NCBI GenBank assembly: GCA_035689185.1
Contig: DASSLY010000018.1
Coordinates: forward strand, 1 to 48,484
Direction: 5' to 3'
Source of the DNA: DASSLY01 sp035689185
GTDB taxonomy: Bacteria > Actinomycetota > Actinomycetes > Actinomycetales > Dermatophilaceae
Length of the DNA stretch: 48,484 nucleotides
The notes beneath the pieces were generated by a model. The model was not told the DNA's origin. It saw nothing but the letters and a program-made list of their open reading frames with translations, and did no database searches. The position numbers and the translations under genes were made by a program. Of this stretch, positions 15,365 through 23,092 are shown piece after piece; positions within the stretch are counted from its first letter, which is position 1; the number at the start of each line of letters is the position of its first letter.

Positions 15365-15703
15365 GTGACAGAACCAATCCCCATCGGCGATTTAGATGGC
15401 CGTTTGCACGACGCGGAAATCGAGACGGAGTCGGTTCGCCTTGGCGACGGAACCATGACGTGTCGAGGAGTGTTGTTCGATCTCGAACGGGGGAGAACAG
15501 TCCGCCGTCGCTTCGAGCTGCGCATAGAGCACGTGGATGCCTTTGAGATCGCGGACCAGGCCGAGGTTGGAGTGATTCCCGTCGAATCTGTGACGCAACA
15601 CGCCACCGGAGTGGTTGAGTTTGTCGGCTCGATTCCAGTCCGCCTAATCGTCATGCCCCATGCGACTATGTGCTACCTCCTCACCAACGACATCACGTGC
15701 TGA
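15365..15703 (+). CDS. Small uncharacterised protein in the mobile island
   Basis: GTG 15365 has GGAAGG 7 nt upstream and opens a 112-residue frame: TEPIPIGDLDGRLHDAEIET, then LGDGTMTCRGVLFDLERG, RRRFELRIEHVDAFEI and a C-terminal MCYLLTNDITC. The predicted beta-strand-rich pattern, small size and acidic N-terminus would suit an immunity-like or phage-type accessory protein, but I recognise no family. The gene starts within the tail of the IS66 remnant and ends about 120 bases before the second trpS leader copy. Codon use and GC are below the chromosomal neighbours. The bases between its stop and 15826 hold nothing recognisable. Confidence 0.55.
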   Translation: MTEPIPIGDLDGRLHDAEIETESVRLGDGTMTCRGVLFDLERGRTVRRRFELRIEHVDAFEIADQAEVGVIPVESVTQHATGVVEFVGSIPVRLIVMPHATMCYLLTNDITC

Positions 15704-15850
15704 CGGACTTCGGCGTCCTGGATCTGCGCGAGGTCATTCTCCGGCCTCGGGGGGGCTTGGGTGTGGACGTGCCGGCCGATCCAATGCGGGACCGCGGCGC
15801 CCATCGAGCGGGCCGTCTGCGACGCCGGGGACCGGCCGGCGTGAAACGAG

Positions 15851-15880
15851 GCGACACGGGGCGCGAGCGGCGGCTAGCCT
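15851..15880 (+). promoter_or_regulatory. Promoter of the trpS leader
   Basis: GCGACA (15851-15856), an 18-nt spacer and TAGCCT (15875-15880), 6 nt before the leader-peptide ATG at 15887. Transcription is expected to start at or next to that ATG. Confidence 0.6.
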
Positions 15881-15886
15881 GGCCGC

Positions 15887-15922
15887 ATGACCCGCGCGCT
15901 GCGCAGCTGGTGGCCCGCCTGA
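15887..15922 (+). CDS. Tryptophan leader peptide of trpS (MTRALRSWWPA)
   Basis: Eleven codons ending in TGA, with two adjacent Trp codons at positions 8 and 9. Trp is the rarest amino acid, so twin codons in an 11-residue frame ahead of the Trp-tRNA synthetase gene are strong evidence for ribosome-mediated sensing of charged tRNA-Trp. The -10 box lies 6 nt before the ATG and no ribosome-binding site is present, so translation probably begins on a leaderless 5' end. Trp-codon leaders upstream of trp genes and trpS are known in actinomycetes. Confidence 0.75.
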   Translation: MTRALRSWWPA

Positions 15923-16052
15923 CGGCGGTCCCCCATCGTGTGTGCGCACACATCCACCAGGCCGCCCTCTCGGCGGCCTTCGTCACCTCCGGGTGTGCTG
16001 TCCCGGTGCGGGCGGCGCCGGTCGGGTCGGGCGTTGAGGAAAGGCCCCGACC
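15907..16052 (+). promoter_or_regulatory. trpS attenuator region
   Basis: Four pairings are visible. CTGGTGG (15907-15913, the Trp codons) can pair with CCACCAG (15954-15960). TGTGTGCGCACACA (15939-15952) is a palindrome. GGCCGCC (15960-15966) pairs with GGCGGCC (15972-15978) as a terminator-like stem followed by a TTCGTC tract. GGTCGGG (16025-16031) pairs with CCCGACC (16046-16052), placing the GAGGAAAGG ribosome-binding site in the loop right before the trpS ATG. The first and third pairings share base 15960, so they compete at that point. Whether control acts on transcription, translation or both cannot be told. Confidence 0.6.
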
Positions 16053-17051
16053 ATGACTTCCACGACTTCCGTGTCCGGCATCACCCCATCGGGCATGCTG
16101 ACCCTCGGCAACTACCTGGGGGCGCTGCGGCGCTTCGGCGCCGAGGAACAGCGCCCCGGGCTGCCCCCGCAGGACGGCTTCTACTTCGTGGCCGACCTGC
16201 ACGCCATGACCACCGCGCACCAACCGGCCCGGCTGGCCCGGCTGCGCCAGCAGACCGCGCTGCTGCTGCTGGCCGCCGGCCTGGCACCCGGGACGGTGTT
16301 CGTCCAGTCCGAGGTCCCCGCGCACGCCCAGCTCGGCTACCTGCTGGAGTGCACCGCATACGTCGGTGAGCTGTCCCGGATGGTGCAGTACAAGGAGAAG
16401 GGCCGCGGCCGGCCGATGACCCGCGCCTCGCTGTTCACCTACCCGTGCCTGATGGCCGCCGACATCCTGCTGTACGGCGCCCGCACCGTGCCGGTCGGCG
16501 GCGACCAGGACCAGCACGTGGAGCTGGCCCGCGACCTGGCGCTGCGGTTCAACCGGGAGTACGGCCAGACCTTCGTGGTCCCCGAGCTGCACCGGGCGCC
16601 GGCGGCGGCCCGGGTCCGGGACCTGCAGGACCCGACGGCGAAGATGAGCAAGTCGGCGCCGGACGACGCGGCCGGGGTGATCCGGCTGCTCGACCCGCCG
16701 GACCTGGTCCGGCGCAAGATAGCCCGGGCAGTCACCGACTCGCAGACGGCGGTCCGCTACGACCCCGCGGCCAAGCCCGGGGTGAGCAACCTGCTGGAGA
16801 TCCTCGGCGCCTGCCTGGGACGGCCGCCAGCCGAGCTCGCGGCGGGCTACGCGGCATACGGCCGGCTCAAGGCGGACGTGGCCGAGGCGGTGGTCGCCGT
16901 GCTCTCTCCGCTCCAAGCCCGGTATGCCGCGCTGGCGGCCGACCCGGACGCCGTGGCGGAGATGCTGCGGCTGGGCCGGGACCGGGCCGCCGCGTACGCC
17001 CAGCCGAGGCTGGACGCGGCGATGGCCGCGGTCGGGCTCGGCCCGGCATGA
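16053..17051 (+). CDS. trpS: Tryptophanyl-tRNA synthetase
   Basis: This 332-residue class I synthetase charges tRNA-Trp with tryptophan in the cytoplasm. The HIGH-like signature is TPSGMLTLGNYLGALRR, with FYFVADLHAMTT following it. GGDQDQHVELARDLA is the conserved specificity region, and KMSKSAPDD is the KMSKS loop. Length is normal for bacterial TrpRS. GAGGAAAGG precedes the ATG within a hairpin loop. It is preceded by a Trp-Trp leader peptide, so expression should rise when charged tRNA-Trp is short. It converges with the Lrp-family gene. The N-terminus is duplicated 4.2 kb upstream. Confidence 0.96.
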   Translation: MTSTTSVSGITPSGMLTLGNYLGALRRFGAEEQRPGLPPQDGFYFVADLHAMTTAHQPARLARLRQQTALLLLAAGLAPGTVFVQSEVPAHAQLGYLLECTAYVGELSRMVQYKEKGRGRPMTRASLFTYPCLMAADILLYGARTVPVGGDQDQHVELARDLALRFNREYGQTFVVPELHRAPAAARVRDLQDPTAKMSKSAPDDAAGVIRLLDPPDLVRRKIARAVTDSQTAVRYDPAAKPGVSNLLEILGACLGRPPAELAAGYAAYGRLKADVAEAVVAVLSPLQARYAALAADPDAVAEMLRLGRDRAAAYAQPRLDAAMAAVGLGPA

Positions 17052-17074
17052 CCGGCGCTGATTGCCGCTGACTG

Positions 17075-17515
17075 TCAGGAGAACGCCGGGCGGTTCTCCC
17101 ACGGCGTGGACAGGACCACCGTCGTGCGGGTGGAGACGTTGGCCTTGCTGCGGATTCGGGCCAGCAACTCCTCCAGCGCGCCCGGCGAGGCCACCCGAGC
17201 CTTGAGGATGTAGCTCTCCTCGCCGGCGACGGAATGGCAGGCCTCGACGTCGACGATATCCCGCAGCCGTTCCGGGATGTCGTCTGGCGCGGCCGGGTCC
17301 AGCGGCGTCACGGACACGAAGGCGATGAGCGGCAGCTCCAAGGCGTCCTGGTCGACGTCGGCGCGGTAGCCGCGGATGACCCCCCGCTCCTCCAACCGGC
17401 GGACCCGCTGGTGCACCGCGGACGTCGACAGTCCGGTCGCCTTGCCGAGGTCGGTGAAACTCATCCGTCCCTGGACCGACAGCAGCCGCACGATCTCACG
17501 GTCCAGCTCCTCCAT
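17075..17515 (-). CDS. Lrp/AsnC-family transcriptional regulator
   Basis: The 146-residue protein has an N-terminal winged helix-turn-helix (EELDREIVRLLSVQGRMSFT, then LGKATGLSTSAVHQRVRRLE) and a C-terminal RAM/AsnC ligand domain (LIAFVSVTPLD, ACHSVAGEESYILKARVAS). Family members bind amino acids and control their metabolism as octamers. TAGCCT ends 6 nt before the ATG, implying a leaderless mRNA. It converges with trpS across a 23-bp gap, so it could be linked to amino acid supply, but no target site was recognised. The ligand is unknown. Confidence 0.88.
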   Translation of the reverse strand: MEELDREIVRLLSVQGRMSFTDLGKATGLSTSAVHQRVRRLEERGVIRGYRADVDQDALELPLIAFVSVTPLDPAAPDDIPERLRDIVDVEACHSVAGEESYILKARVASPGALEELLARIRSKANVSTRTTVVLSTPWENRPAFS

Positions 17516-17606
17516 GGCGAAAGGCTACTGACCGAAAGACGCGGTTGCCGGGCCTCAACCCTGGATGGCCGGAAGGTGTCCGGTCCCGACGAGTGGCGAT
17601 GGCACG

Positions 17607-18548
17607 ATGGCCGACATGACCACGCGGCTGATGCTGCTCGACAGTGCGTCGCTGTACTTCCGGGCGTTCTTCGGGGTGCCGGACCGGCGGCGGTTCCCGG
17701 GTGAGCCGAACACCAACGCGGTCCGCGGCTTCCTCGACATGGTGGCCGCGCTGGTCACGGCGTACGCGCCGACGCACCTTGTGGCGTGCTGGGACAACGA
17801 CTGGCGGCCGGCATTCCGGGTGGCGGCGATCCCCACCTACAAGACGCACCGGCTGAGCGCCGGCAGCGAGGTGGAGGAGGAGAGCCCGGAGGAGCTGACA
17901 CCGCAGGTGCCGATGATCGTGAACGCCCTGGCGGCGATTGGCATCGCCCGGGTGGGCTGCGACGGGTTCGAGGCGGACGATGTCATCGGCACGCTGGCGC
18001 ACCGTGCCGCCGGACGGTACCCGGTGGACGTGGTGACCGGGGACCGCGACCTGTTCCAGCTGGTCGACGACGCGCGGGGGGTGCGGGTGGTCTACACCGC
18101 CCGGGGCGGGGTGCGCGACGCCGACCTGGTGACCCAGGAGTACCTGCAGGGCAAGTACGGGATCCGGACCGGGTCCGCCTACGCGGACTTGGCCGTGTTG
18201 CGGGGAGACACCAGCGACGGGCTGCCCGGGGTGGCCGGGATCGGGGAGAAGACCGCGGCAGCGCTGGTGAACCGGTATGGCGACCTGGCTGGGCTACGAG
18301 CGGCGGTCGCCGGAGGCGACCCGCAGCTGAGGGGGGCCCAGCGGGCCCGGCTCGAAGCGGCGGCGGCCTACCTCGATGTGGCGCCGTTGGTGGTGCAGGT
18401 GGCGCGGGACGCCCCGGTGACCGAGGTCGACGGCGCACTGCCCACCGAGGTCGCCGACCTGGTGCTGCTGTCGCGCTTGGCCAGCGAGCTCGGGCTCGAT
18501 GCCAACATCAACCGGGTGCTCGCGGCGCTGCGAATCGGCTCGACTTAG
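17607..18548 (+). CDS. 5'-3' exonuclease (FEN-like, PolI N-terminal domain type)
   Basis: A 313-residue stand-alone flap/5'-exonuclease. It has LMLLDSASLYFRAFFG (metal Asp), LVACWDNDWRPAFR, GFEADDVIGTLA and DVVTGDRDLFQLV (acidic metal sites), then LRGDTSDGLPGVAGIGEKTA, the helix-hairpin-helix segment. It removes 5' flaps or RNA primers during replication and repair, separately from the PolI polymerase. ATG 17607 and ATG 17616 are both possible; CACGAT ends 7 nt before the second. The stop overlaps the end of a small convergent gene by 4 bases. Confidence 0.88.
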   Translation: MADMTTRLMLLDSASLYFRAFFGVPDRRRFPGEPNTNAVRGFLDMVAALVTAYAPTHLVACWDNDWRPAFRVAAIPTYKTHRLSAGSEVEEESPEELTPQVPMIVNALAAIGIARVGCDGFEADDVIGTLAHRAAGRYPVDVVTGDRDLFQLVDDARGVRVVYTARGGVRDADLVTQEYLQGKYGIRTGSAYADLAVLRGDTSDGLPGVAGIGEKTAAALVNRYGDLAGLRAAVAGGDPQLRGAQRARLEAAAAYLDVAPLVVQVARDAPVTEVDGALPTEVADLVLLSRLASELGLDANINRVLAALRIGST

Positions 18549-18745
18549 GCGGCCAGCTCGGTGGAGTGGCGCAGCGCCCCGATCAGGGCGCGGCGCCACG
18601 TCGTGGGGGTGGCGGGTATGCGCGCCGCGGCTGCCCCGCAGGGGCAGACCCAGGCCCAGCCGTCGGCACTGCGGACCACGCCCGGGTGGTGGTGGGCGAC
18701 GTCGGTGTGGCGTCGGCCGGTGGGTTGGACCGCGACGACGGACAT
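18545..18745 (-). CDS. Small conserved-looking protein with a CxC motif
   Basis: A 66-residue frame (MSVVAVQPTGRRHTDVAHHH, then WAWVCPCGAAAARIP and a helical C-terminus) preceded by AGGAG at good spacing. The His cluster and CPCG could bind a metal. It converges with the exonuclease gene and overlaps it by 4 bases. I do not recognise the family. A strong ribosome-binding site and a compact fit between neighbours argue that it is real. Confidence 0.55.
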   Translation of the reverse strand: MSVVAVQPTGRRHTDVAHHHPGVVRSADGWAWVCPCGAAAARIPATPTTWRRALIGALRHSTELAA

Positions 18746-18851
18746 GGCTTCTCCTGCTGGTCCCGACCGCAGATCTTGCGGTCAACTGCCACAAAGAGCC
18801 GCACTCCGTGGCAGGTGATACCTGCGGGTCCAGGGTGGCAAACCACCGGCC

Positions 18852-18876
18852 GTCGTGTCCCAGGAATGGGCACGAC
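18852..18876 (-). terminator. Stem-loop after helY
   Basis: GTCGTG, one bulged T, CCCA, loop GGAA, TGGG, CACGAC form a 10-bp stem about 23 nt past the helY stop on the minus strand. There is no U-tract, so termination strength is uncertain. Confidence 0.4.
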
Positions 18877-18898
18877 ACGCCGATGCGGTGGACGACGT

Positions 18899-21631
18899 TC
18901 AGTCGATCCGGTCGGCCGCGACCACGCCGCGCACGACGGCGTCCATCGCCAGCCTGGCGGTCGCACCGACGTGACCGACGTGCCCGACGTGCCCGTTCAC
19001 GGCGGCGTCGGCGATCTGGCCGAGCAGGTCGGCTACCTGCTTGCAGCGGCGGACGAAGTCACCCGGAGCCAGGTCGGCGTCGCGCAGCACTGCGTCCAGC
19101 CGCCCGCCGCTGGCCCAGCGGTGCATCACCTCGGCCAGGCCAGGGTCCGGGTCACCCGGCGCGGCCAGCCCGTGCGCGGCCGCGCGGGCGGCCAGCTCGT
19201 GCGCGAGCCGCACCATCGCGTCATACGCCCGTTCCACCGCGGCGGTGGGCAACCGGGCGGCCACCCGCAGGTCCTCCCCGCGCGGTTCGTGCACCAGGGT
19301 GGACACGGCGGCGGCCAGGTCAGCGGGGCCCAGGTCGCGCCAGACGCCGTGGCGCAGGCACTGCGCGGCGAGCAGGTCCCGCTCGGTGTAGAGCCGGGCC
19401 AGCGTTCGCCCCGCCGGGGTGACCCGGGTGCCGCCGTCGGCCAGGTAGCCGAGCTCGTCGAGAACGTCGCAGATCCGGTCGAAGGCCCGGGCCACGGTGT
19501 TGGCGCGACCCTCGACCCGCTGCGCCAGCCCGTCGGTCTCCCGCCGCAGCCGCCACCACCGCTCGGCCCAGCGGGCATGCTCCTCCCGGTCGGGGCAGCC
19601 GTGGCAGGGGTGCTGGCGCAGCTCGGCCCGAAGCTGCTCCACCGCGCCCGATCCCGCCTCGCGCGGCGCGCGGCGGCGCGGCGGTTCGTGCGGCACCTTC
19701 ACCCGCAAGGTGGCGGCCAAGTCGCGGCGGGCCCGGGGGCTGCGCGCATTGAACGACTTCGGGATGGCGACCCGGGTGGCCGGCTCGACCGGGCCGGGCA
19801 CGTCCACCAGGGTGATTCGGCGGACCTGGCCGTCCGCGGTCAGGACGGTGGGCGCGGAGTCGGCGTCCCGCCCGCCCTTGCCGGTGCGGGTGCCGTGCAG
19901 CACCACGGCGTAGCCGGACCGGCGTCCGGCCGGGATCTTGATGACGTCGCCCGGCTTGAGCCGCTCCAGGGACAGCGCAGCCTCCGCCCGACGCGCTGCC
20001 GACCGGGCCCGCGCCTCCTCCCGCTCCAGCTCGCGGATCTGGTTGCGGATGGCCGCGTACTCGGCGAAGTCGCCCAGGTCGCAGGCCATCGCCTCGGCAT
20101 AGGCGGTCAGCGCCTCCTCGTTTCGTCGCACCGACTGAACCAGGCCGACCACCGCCCGGTCGGCCTGGAACTGGGCGAACGAGGTCTCCAGCACCTCCCG
20201 CGCCGTGTCCCGCCCCACCTTGCCGACCAGGTTGACCGCCATGTTCGAGGTCGGCTGGAAGCTCGAGCGCAGCGGGTAGGTCCTGGTGGAGGCCAGGCCG
20301 CCCACCGCGATCGGGTCCAGCCCGCGGGCGTAGAGCACCACCGCGTGCCCCTCGACGTCGATGCCCCGCCGCCCCGCGCGGCCGGTCAGCTGGGTGTACT
20401 CAGCGGGGGTGATGTCGGCGTGCGCCTCGCCGTTGAACTTCACCAGCCGCTCGATAACCACCGTGCGGGCCGGCATGTTGATGCCCAGCGCCAGGGTCTC
20501 GGTGGCGAAGACCACCTGGATGCGGCCGGCGGTGAACAGCTCCTCGACCACCTCCCGGAACGTCGGCAGCATCCCGGCGTGATGGGCGGCGAACCCCCGG
20601 GACAGGCCCTCCAGGAAGTCGGCATACCCCAGAACCGCGAGGTCCTCGCCGGCGATTCCGGCCACCCGCTCCTGCACGGTGCGACGGATCGCCATCCCGT
20701 CGTCGTGGGTGACCAGCCTGGTCCCGGCTCGCAGCAGCTGGCCAACCGCGGCGTCGCAGCCGGCACGGCTGAAGATGAACGTGATCGCCGGCAGCAGCCC
20801 GGAACGGTCCAGCCGCTGCACCGTCTCGGCCCGGGTCGCGCCGCCGCCGGGCCGCCCCCCGCGGGCCAGGCCCACCGCCCGGCTGCGGCCCCGGCGGTAC
20901 CGCGCGTCGTGCTCGTAGCGCGCCGGCCGCTCGAACGCCTTGATCCGTTCCAGCAGCTGCGGGTTCACCCGAGCGCCGGGGCGGCCGGCCGAGAACTCGT
21001 CCACGAACAGGTCGACCAGCTCCTGGCCGACCATCATGTGCTGCCACAGCGGCACCGGGCGGTGCTCCTCCACGATCACCTCGGTGTCGCCGCGGACCGC
21101 CTTCAGCCAGGCGCCGAACTCCTCGGCGTTGCTGACCGTCGCGGACAGCGAGGCCACCTGGACCGCGGCCGGCAGGTGGATGATGACCTCCTCCCACACC
21201 GCACCGCGGAACCTGTCGGCGAGGTAGTGCACCTCGTCCATCACCACGAACCCCAGCCCCGAGACGGTGGGCGACCCGGCATACATCATGTTGCGGAGCA
21301 CTTCGGTGGTCATCACCACGATCGGTGCCTCGCCGTTGACGGTCGAGTCGCCGGTGAGCAGGCCGACCCGCTCGGGACCGTACCGGCGGACCAGGTCCGC
21401 GTACTTCTGGTTCGACAGCGCCTTGATCGGAGTGGTGTAGAACGCCTTGCGTCCGGTGGCCAGGCCCAGGTGGACCGCGAACTCGCCCACCACTGTCTTG
21501 CCCGCGCCGGTGGGCGCCGCGACGAGCACCCCCCGGCCGTCGGCGAGCGCCCGGCAGGCCCGGCGCTGGAAGTCGTCGAGCGGGAAGCCCAACCCCTGCG
21601 CGAACTGCTCCAGCAACGCAGCAGCGGCCAT
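18899..21631 (-). CDS. helY: Ski2/Mtr4-like superfamily 2 RNA helicase (HelY)
   Basis: A 910-residue helicase. Walker A is APTGAGKTVVGEFA (about residues 39-52), followed by TTPIKALSNQK, the DEVHYLAD box (Walker B), SLSATVSN (motif III) and, in the second RecA lobe, FATETLALGINMPA and QLTGRAGRRGID (motifs V-VI). The C-terminal third contains the DSHCT domain typical of Ski2/Mtr4 proteins. It likely unwinds structured RNA for decay or processing. It lies 61 bp downstream of tatC on the same strand, as in many actinomycetes. TACCCT ends 6 nt before the ATG. The C-terminus has a small HVGHVGHVG repeat. Confidence 0.9.
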   Translation of the reverse strand: MAAAALLEQFAQGLGFPLDDFQRRACRALADGRGVLVAAPTGAGKTVVGEFAVHLGLATGRKAFYTTPIKALSNQKYADLVRRYGPERVGLLTGDSTVNGEAPIVVMTTEVLRNMMYAGSPTVSGLGFVVMDEVHYLADRFRGAVWEEVIIHLPAAVQVASLSATVSNAEEFGAWLKAVRGDTEVIVEEHRPVPLWQHMMVGQELVDLFVDEFSAGRPGARVNPQLLERIKAFERPARYEHDARYRRGRSRAVGLARGGRPGGGATRAETVQRLDRSGLLPAITFIFSRAGCDAAVGQLLRAGTRLVTHDDGMAIRRTVQERVAGIAGEDLAVLGYADFLEGLSRGFAAHHAGMLPTFREVVEELFTAGRIQVVFATETLALGINMPARTVVIERLVKFNGEAHADITPAEYTQLTGRAGRRGIDVEGHAVVLYARGLDPIAVGGLASTRTYPLRSSFQPTSNMAVNLVGKVGRDTAREVLETSFAQFQADRAVVGLVQSVRRNEEALTAYAEAMACDLGDFAEYAAIRNQIRELEREEARARSAARRAEAALSLERLKPGDVIKIPAGRRSGYAVVLHGTRTGKGGRDADSAPTVLTADGQVRRITLVDVPGPVEPATRVAIPKSFNARSPRARRDLAATLRVKVPHEPPRRRAPREAGSGAVEQLRAELRQHPCHGCPDREEHARWAERWWRLRRETDGLAQRVEGRANTVARAFDRICDVLDELGYLADGGTRVTPAGRTLARLYTERDLLAAQCLRHGVWRDLGPADLAAAVSTLVHEPRGEDLRVAARLPTAAVERAYDAMVRLAHELAARAAAHGLAAPGDPDPGLAEVMHRWASGGRLDAVLRDADLAPGDFVRRCKQVADLLGQIADAAVNGHVGHVGHVGATARLAMDAVVRGVVAADRID

Positions 21632-21637
21632 GTCGCG

Positions 21638-21643
21638 AGGGTA
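21638..21643 (-). promoter_or_regulatory. Predicted -10 element, leaderless helY transcript
   Basis: TACCCT on the minus strand ends 6 nt (CGCGAC) before the helY ATG. The tatC stop is only 50 bases upstream, so helY may be expressed both from this promoter and by read-through. Confidence 0.5.
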
Positions 21644-21692
21644 CGTCAGCGGCGGCGCGCCCCGATCACTCGCGACACCACTTCTGCCGGCG

Positions 21693-22529
21693 TCACAGCG
21701 CGGACGCCTGGTCGTCCGAGGTGCTCAGCCAGGCCGGGTCGTGCCGGCGCCGGCGCCGGTCGAGGACGAAGGCGACGCCCACGGCGCCGTAGAACAGGCC
21801 GACCATCGGCAGCGCCAGGGCGAGCATCGTCCACGGATCGGGGGTCGGTGTCATCACCGCGGCGAAGACGAAGATGACGATGACCGCGACCCGCCAGCCC
21901 TTCAGCATCAGCCGGGCGGGGAGCACGTGGGCGACGTTGAGCGCCACCAGGAACACGGGCAGCAGGAAGGCCAGCCCGAAGGCGAGGATGAACCTGGTGA
22001 CGAAGCCGAGGTAGTCCGAGGCGTTGATCAGGTTGACCGCGCCCGCCGGGGTGAACCCGAGCAGGATGATGACGGCCTTGGGGAAGACCAGGTATGCCGC
22101 GTAGCAGCCGGCCACGAACAGCGGGGCCGCGGTGAGGATGAAAGCGGCCGCTGTGCGCTTCTCCTTCGTCGTCAGCCCCGGGACGACGAATCCCCAGATC
22201 TGCCAGAGCCAGACGGGGCTGGAGATGATCACCCCGACGAACAGGGCCACCATGGCCTGGACCGAGAAGGCGTCGGTCAACCCACCGAGGTTGATGGTGA
22301 CCAGCTCGCCCCGCTCCTTGCTGATCTCCTGCAACGGGGCGATCAGCCGCTGCAGCAGCCAGTCATAGGCCAGCCAGCCGACGACCGCGCCGGCCACGAT
22401 AGACAGCACCGCGATGACGAACCGGCGTCGCAGTTCCCGCAGGTGGTCGCCCAAGGACATCCGGCCCTCGGGGTTGCGGCGGCCCCGCAGGAACGGCAGG
22501 GCGCGCCGGGACCGGGCGCGGCTGGGCAT
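21693..22529 (-). CDS. tatC: Sec-independent protein translocase TatC
   Basis: A 278-residue inner membrane protein with six hydrophobic segments. The N-terminus MSLGDHLRELRRRF is the conserved TatC entry motif that binds twin-arginine signals, followed by loops such as GGLTDAFSVQ and GLTTKEKR. TatC forms the receptor complex with TatA for export of folded proteins. The basic N-terminal extension (about 20 residues) precedes the conserved start; the internal ATG near 22460 is an alternative. It follows tatA by 39 bp in the same operon. Confidence 0.93.
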   Translation of the reverse strand: MPSRARSRRALPFLRGRRNPEGRMSLGDHLRELRRRFVIAVLSIVAGAVVGWLAYDWLLQRLIAPLQEISKERGELVTINLGGLTDAFSVQAMVALFVGVIISSPVWLWQIWGFVVPGLTTKEKRTAAAFILTAAPLFVAGCYAAYLVFPKAVIILLGFTPAGAVNLINASDYLGFVTRFILAFGLAFLLPVFLVALNVAHVLPARLMLKGWRVAVIVIFVFAAVMTPTPDPWTMLALALPMVGLFYGAVGVAFVLDRRRRRHDPAWLSTSDDQASAL

Positions 22530-22568
22530 GGTCGTGGCGACGGAACGGCCTGGGCGGACGGTTTCGGG

Positions 22569-22907
22569 TCAGACCGGCGGTCGGTCGGCGGGCTGGGCCG
22601 GCTGGGTGGGGTGCGCGGGTTGAACCGGCGGGGCGGGTTGGACCGGCTGAACCGGCTGTGCCTGCGGCGGCGGCGAGGGAGCCGGGCTGAACGCATCCTG
22701 CGAACGGGGGTCGACGATGCTGCCGGGAACGGTGTCCCGGCTGCCCTTGGCCTTGCCGTCGTCCCTCATCTGCTCGACCTCGGACTTGAAGATCCGCATC
22801 GACCGGCCGACGCTGCGCGCCGCGTCCGGCAACTTCTTCCAGCCGAGCACGATGACCAGCAGCAGTACCAGCACGAGGATCTCGCCGGGTCCGAACTGTC
22901 TGAACAT
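22569..22907 (-). CDS. tatA: Twin-arginine translocase TatA
   Basis: A 112-residue TatA protein. A single membrane helix (residues 8-24, EILVLVLLLVIVLGWKKLP) is followed by the amphipathic helix (DAARSVGRSMRIFKSEVEQM) and a long Pro/Gln/Ala-rich disordered tail (PAPSPPPQAQPVQPVQPA and on). It forms the pore-lining component of the Tat machinery. AAGGAAGAGG lies 4 nt before the ATG. Short tandem repeats occur a little upstream. First gene of the tatA-tatC unit, downstream of pafC, the usual actinomycete order. Confidence 0.92.
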   Translation of the reverse strand: MFRQFGPGEILVLVLLLVIVLGWKKLPDAARSVGRSMRIFKSEVEQMRDDGKAKGSRDTVPGSIVDPRSQDAFSPAPSPPPQAQPVQPVQPAPPVQPAHPTQPAQPADRPPV

Positions 22908-22969
22908 GGGGTCCTCTTCCTTGACGGGGTGGCAACCATTGCATCATGCCTGGGAGGGCGCCGGACCGA

Positions 22970-23032
22970 GTCAGCCCCGGTCAGCCCCGAGTCAGCCCCG
23001 AGTCGACCCCGGTCAACCCCGGTCGACCCCGG
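22970..23032. repeat. Six 10-11 bp tandem repeats upstream of tatA
   Basis: Units GTCAGCCCCG, GTCAGCCCCGA, GTCAGCCCCGA, GTCGACCCCG, GTCAACCCCG and GTCGACCCCG run head to tail about 60 bases before the tatA ATG. The copies grade from one variant to another, as in slippage-generated arrays. They lie where the tatA promoter is expected. Confidence 0.8.
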
Positions 23033-23092
23033 ATGCGCCCGGCCCGTGAGCCATTCGGCCCGGACCGCGGGCTCGATTGGTCGGCTGCTGCG

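Larger units (their letters stand above)
15827..16120 (+). repeat. Direct repeat copy 2: trpS promoter, leader and first codons
   Basis: This is the functional-context copy: the same 294-bp segment as 11601-11895, here continuous with full-length trpS. With copy 1 it brackets 3931 bp of foreign DNA. Confidence 0.93.

Noticed and set aside
15887..16052. T-box riboswitch ahead of trpS
   Set aside because: No T-box consensus or specifier-loop architecture was seen, whereas a short frame with twin Trp codons fits ribosome-mediated attenuation.
11601..16120. Integrated prophage or conjugative element
   Set aside because: No integrase, capsid, terminase, relaxase or replication gene is present; only insertion-sequence pieces and small unknown genes.
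17786..21877. Very long plus-strand open frame of over 1300 codons
   Set aside because: It is the antisense and out-of-frame shadow of the exonuclease and helY genes; the translation is low-complexity Arg/Gly/Ala/Pro and matches no family.
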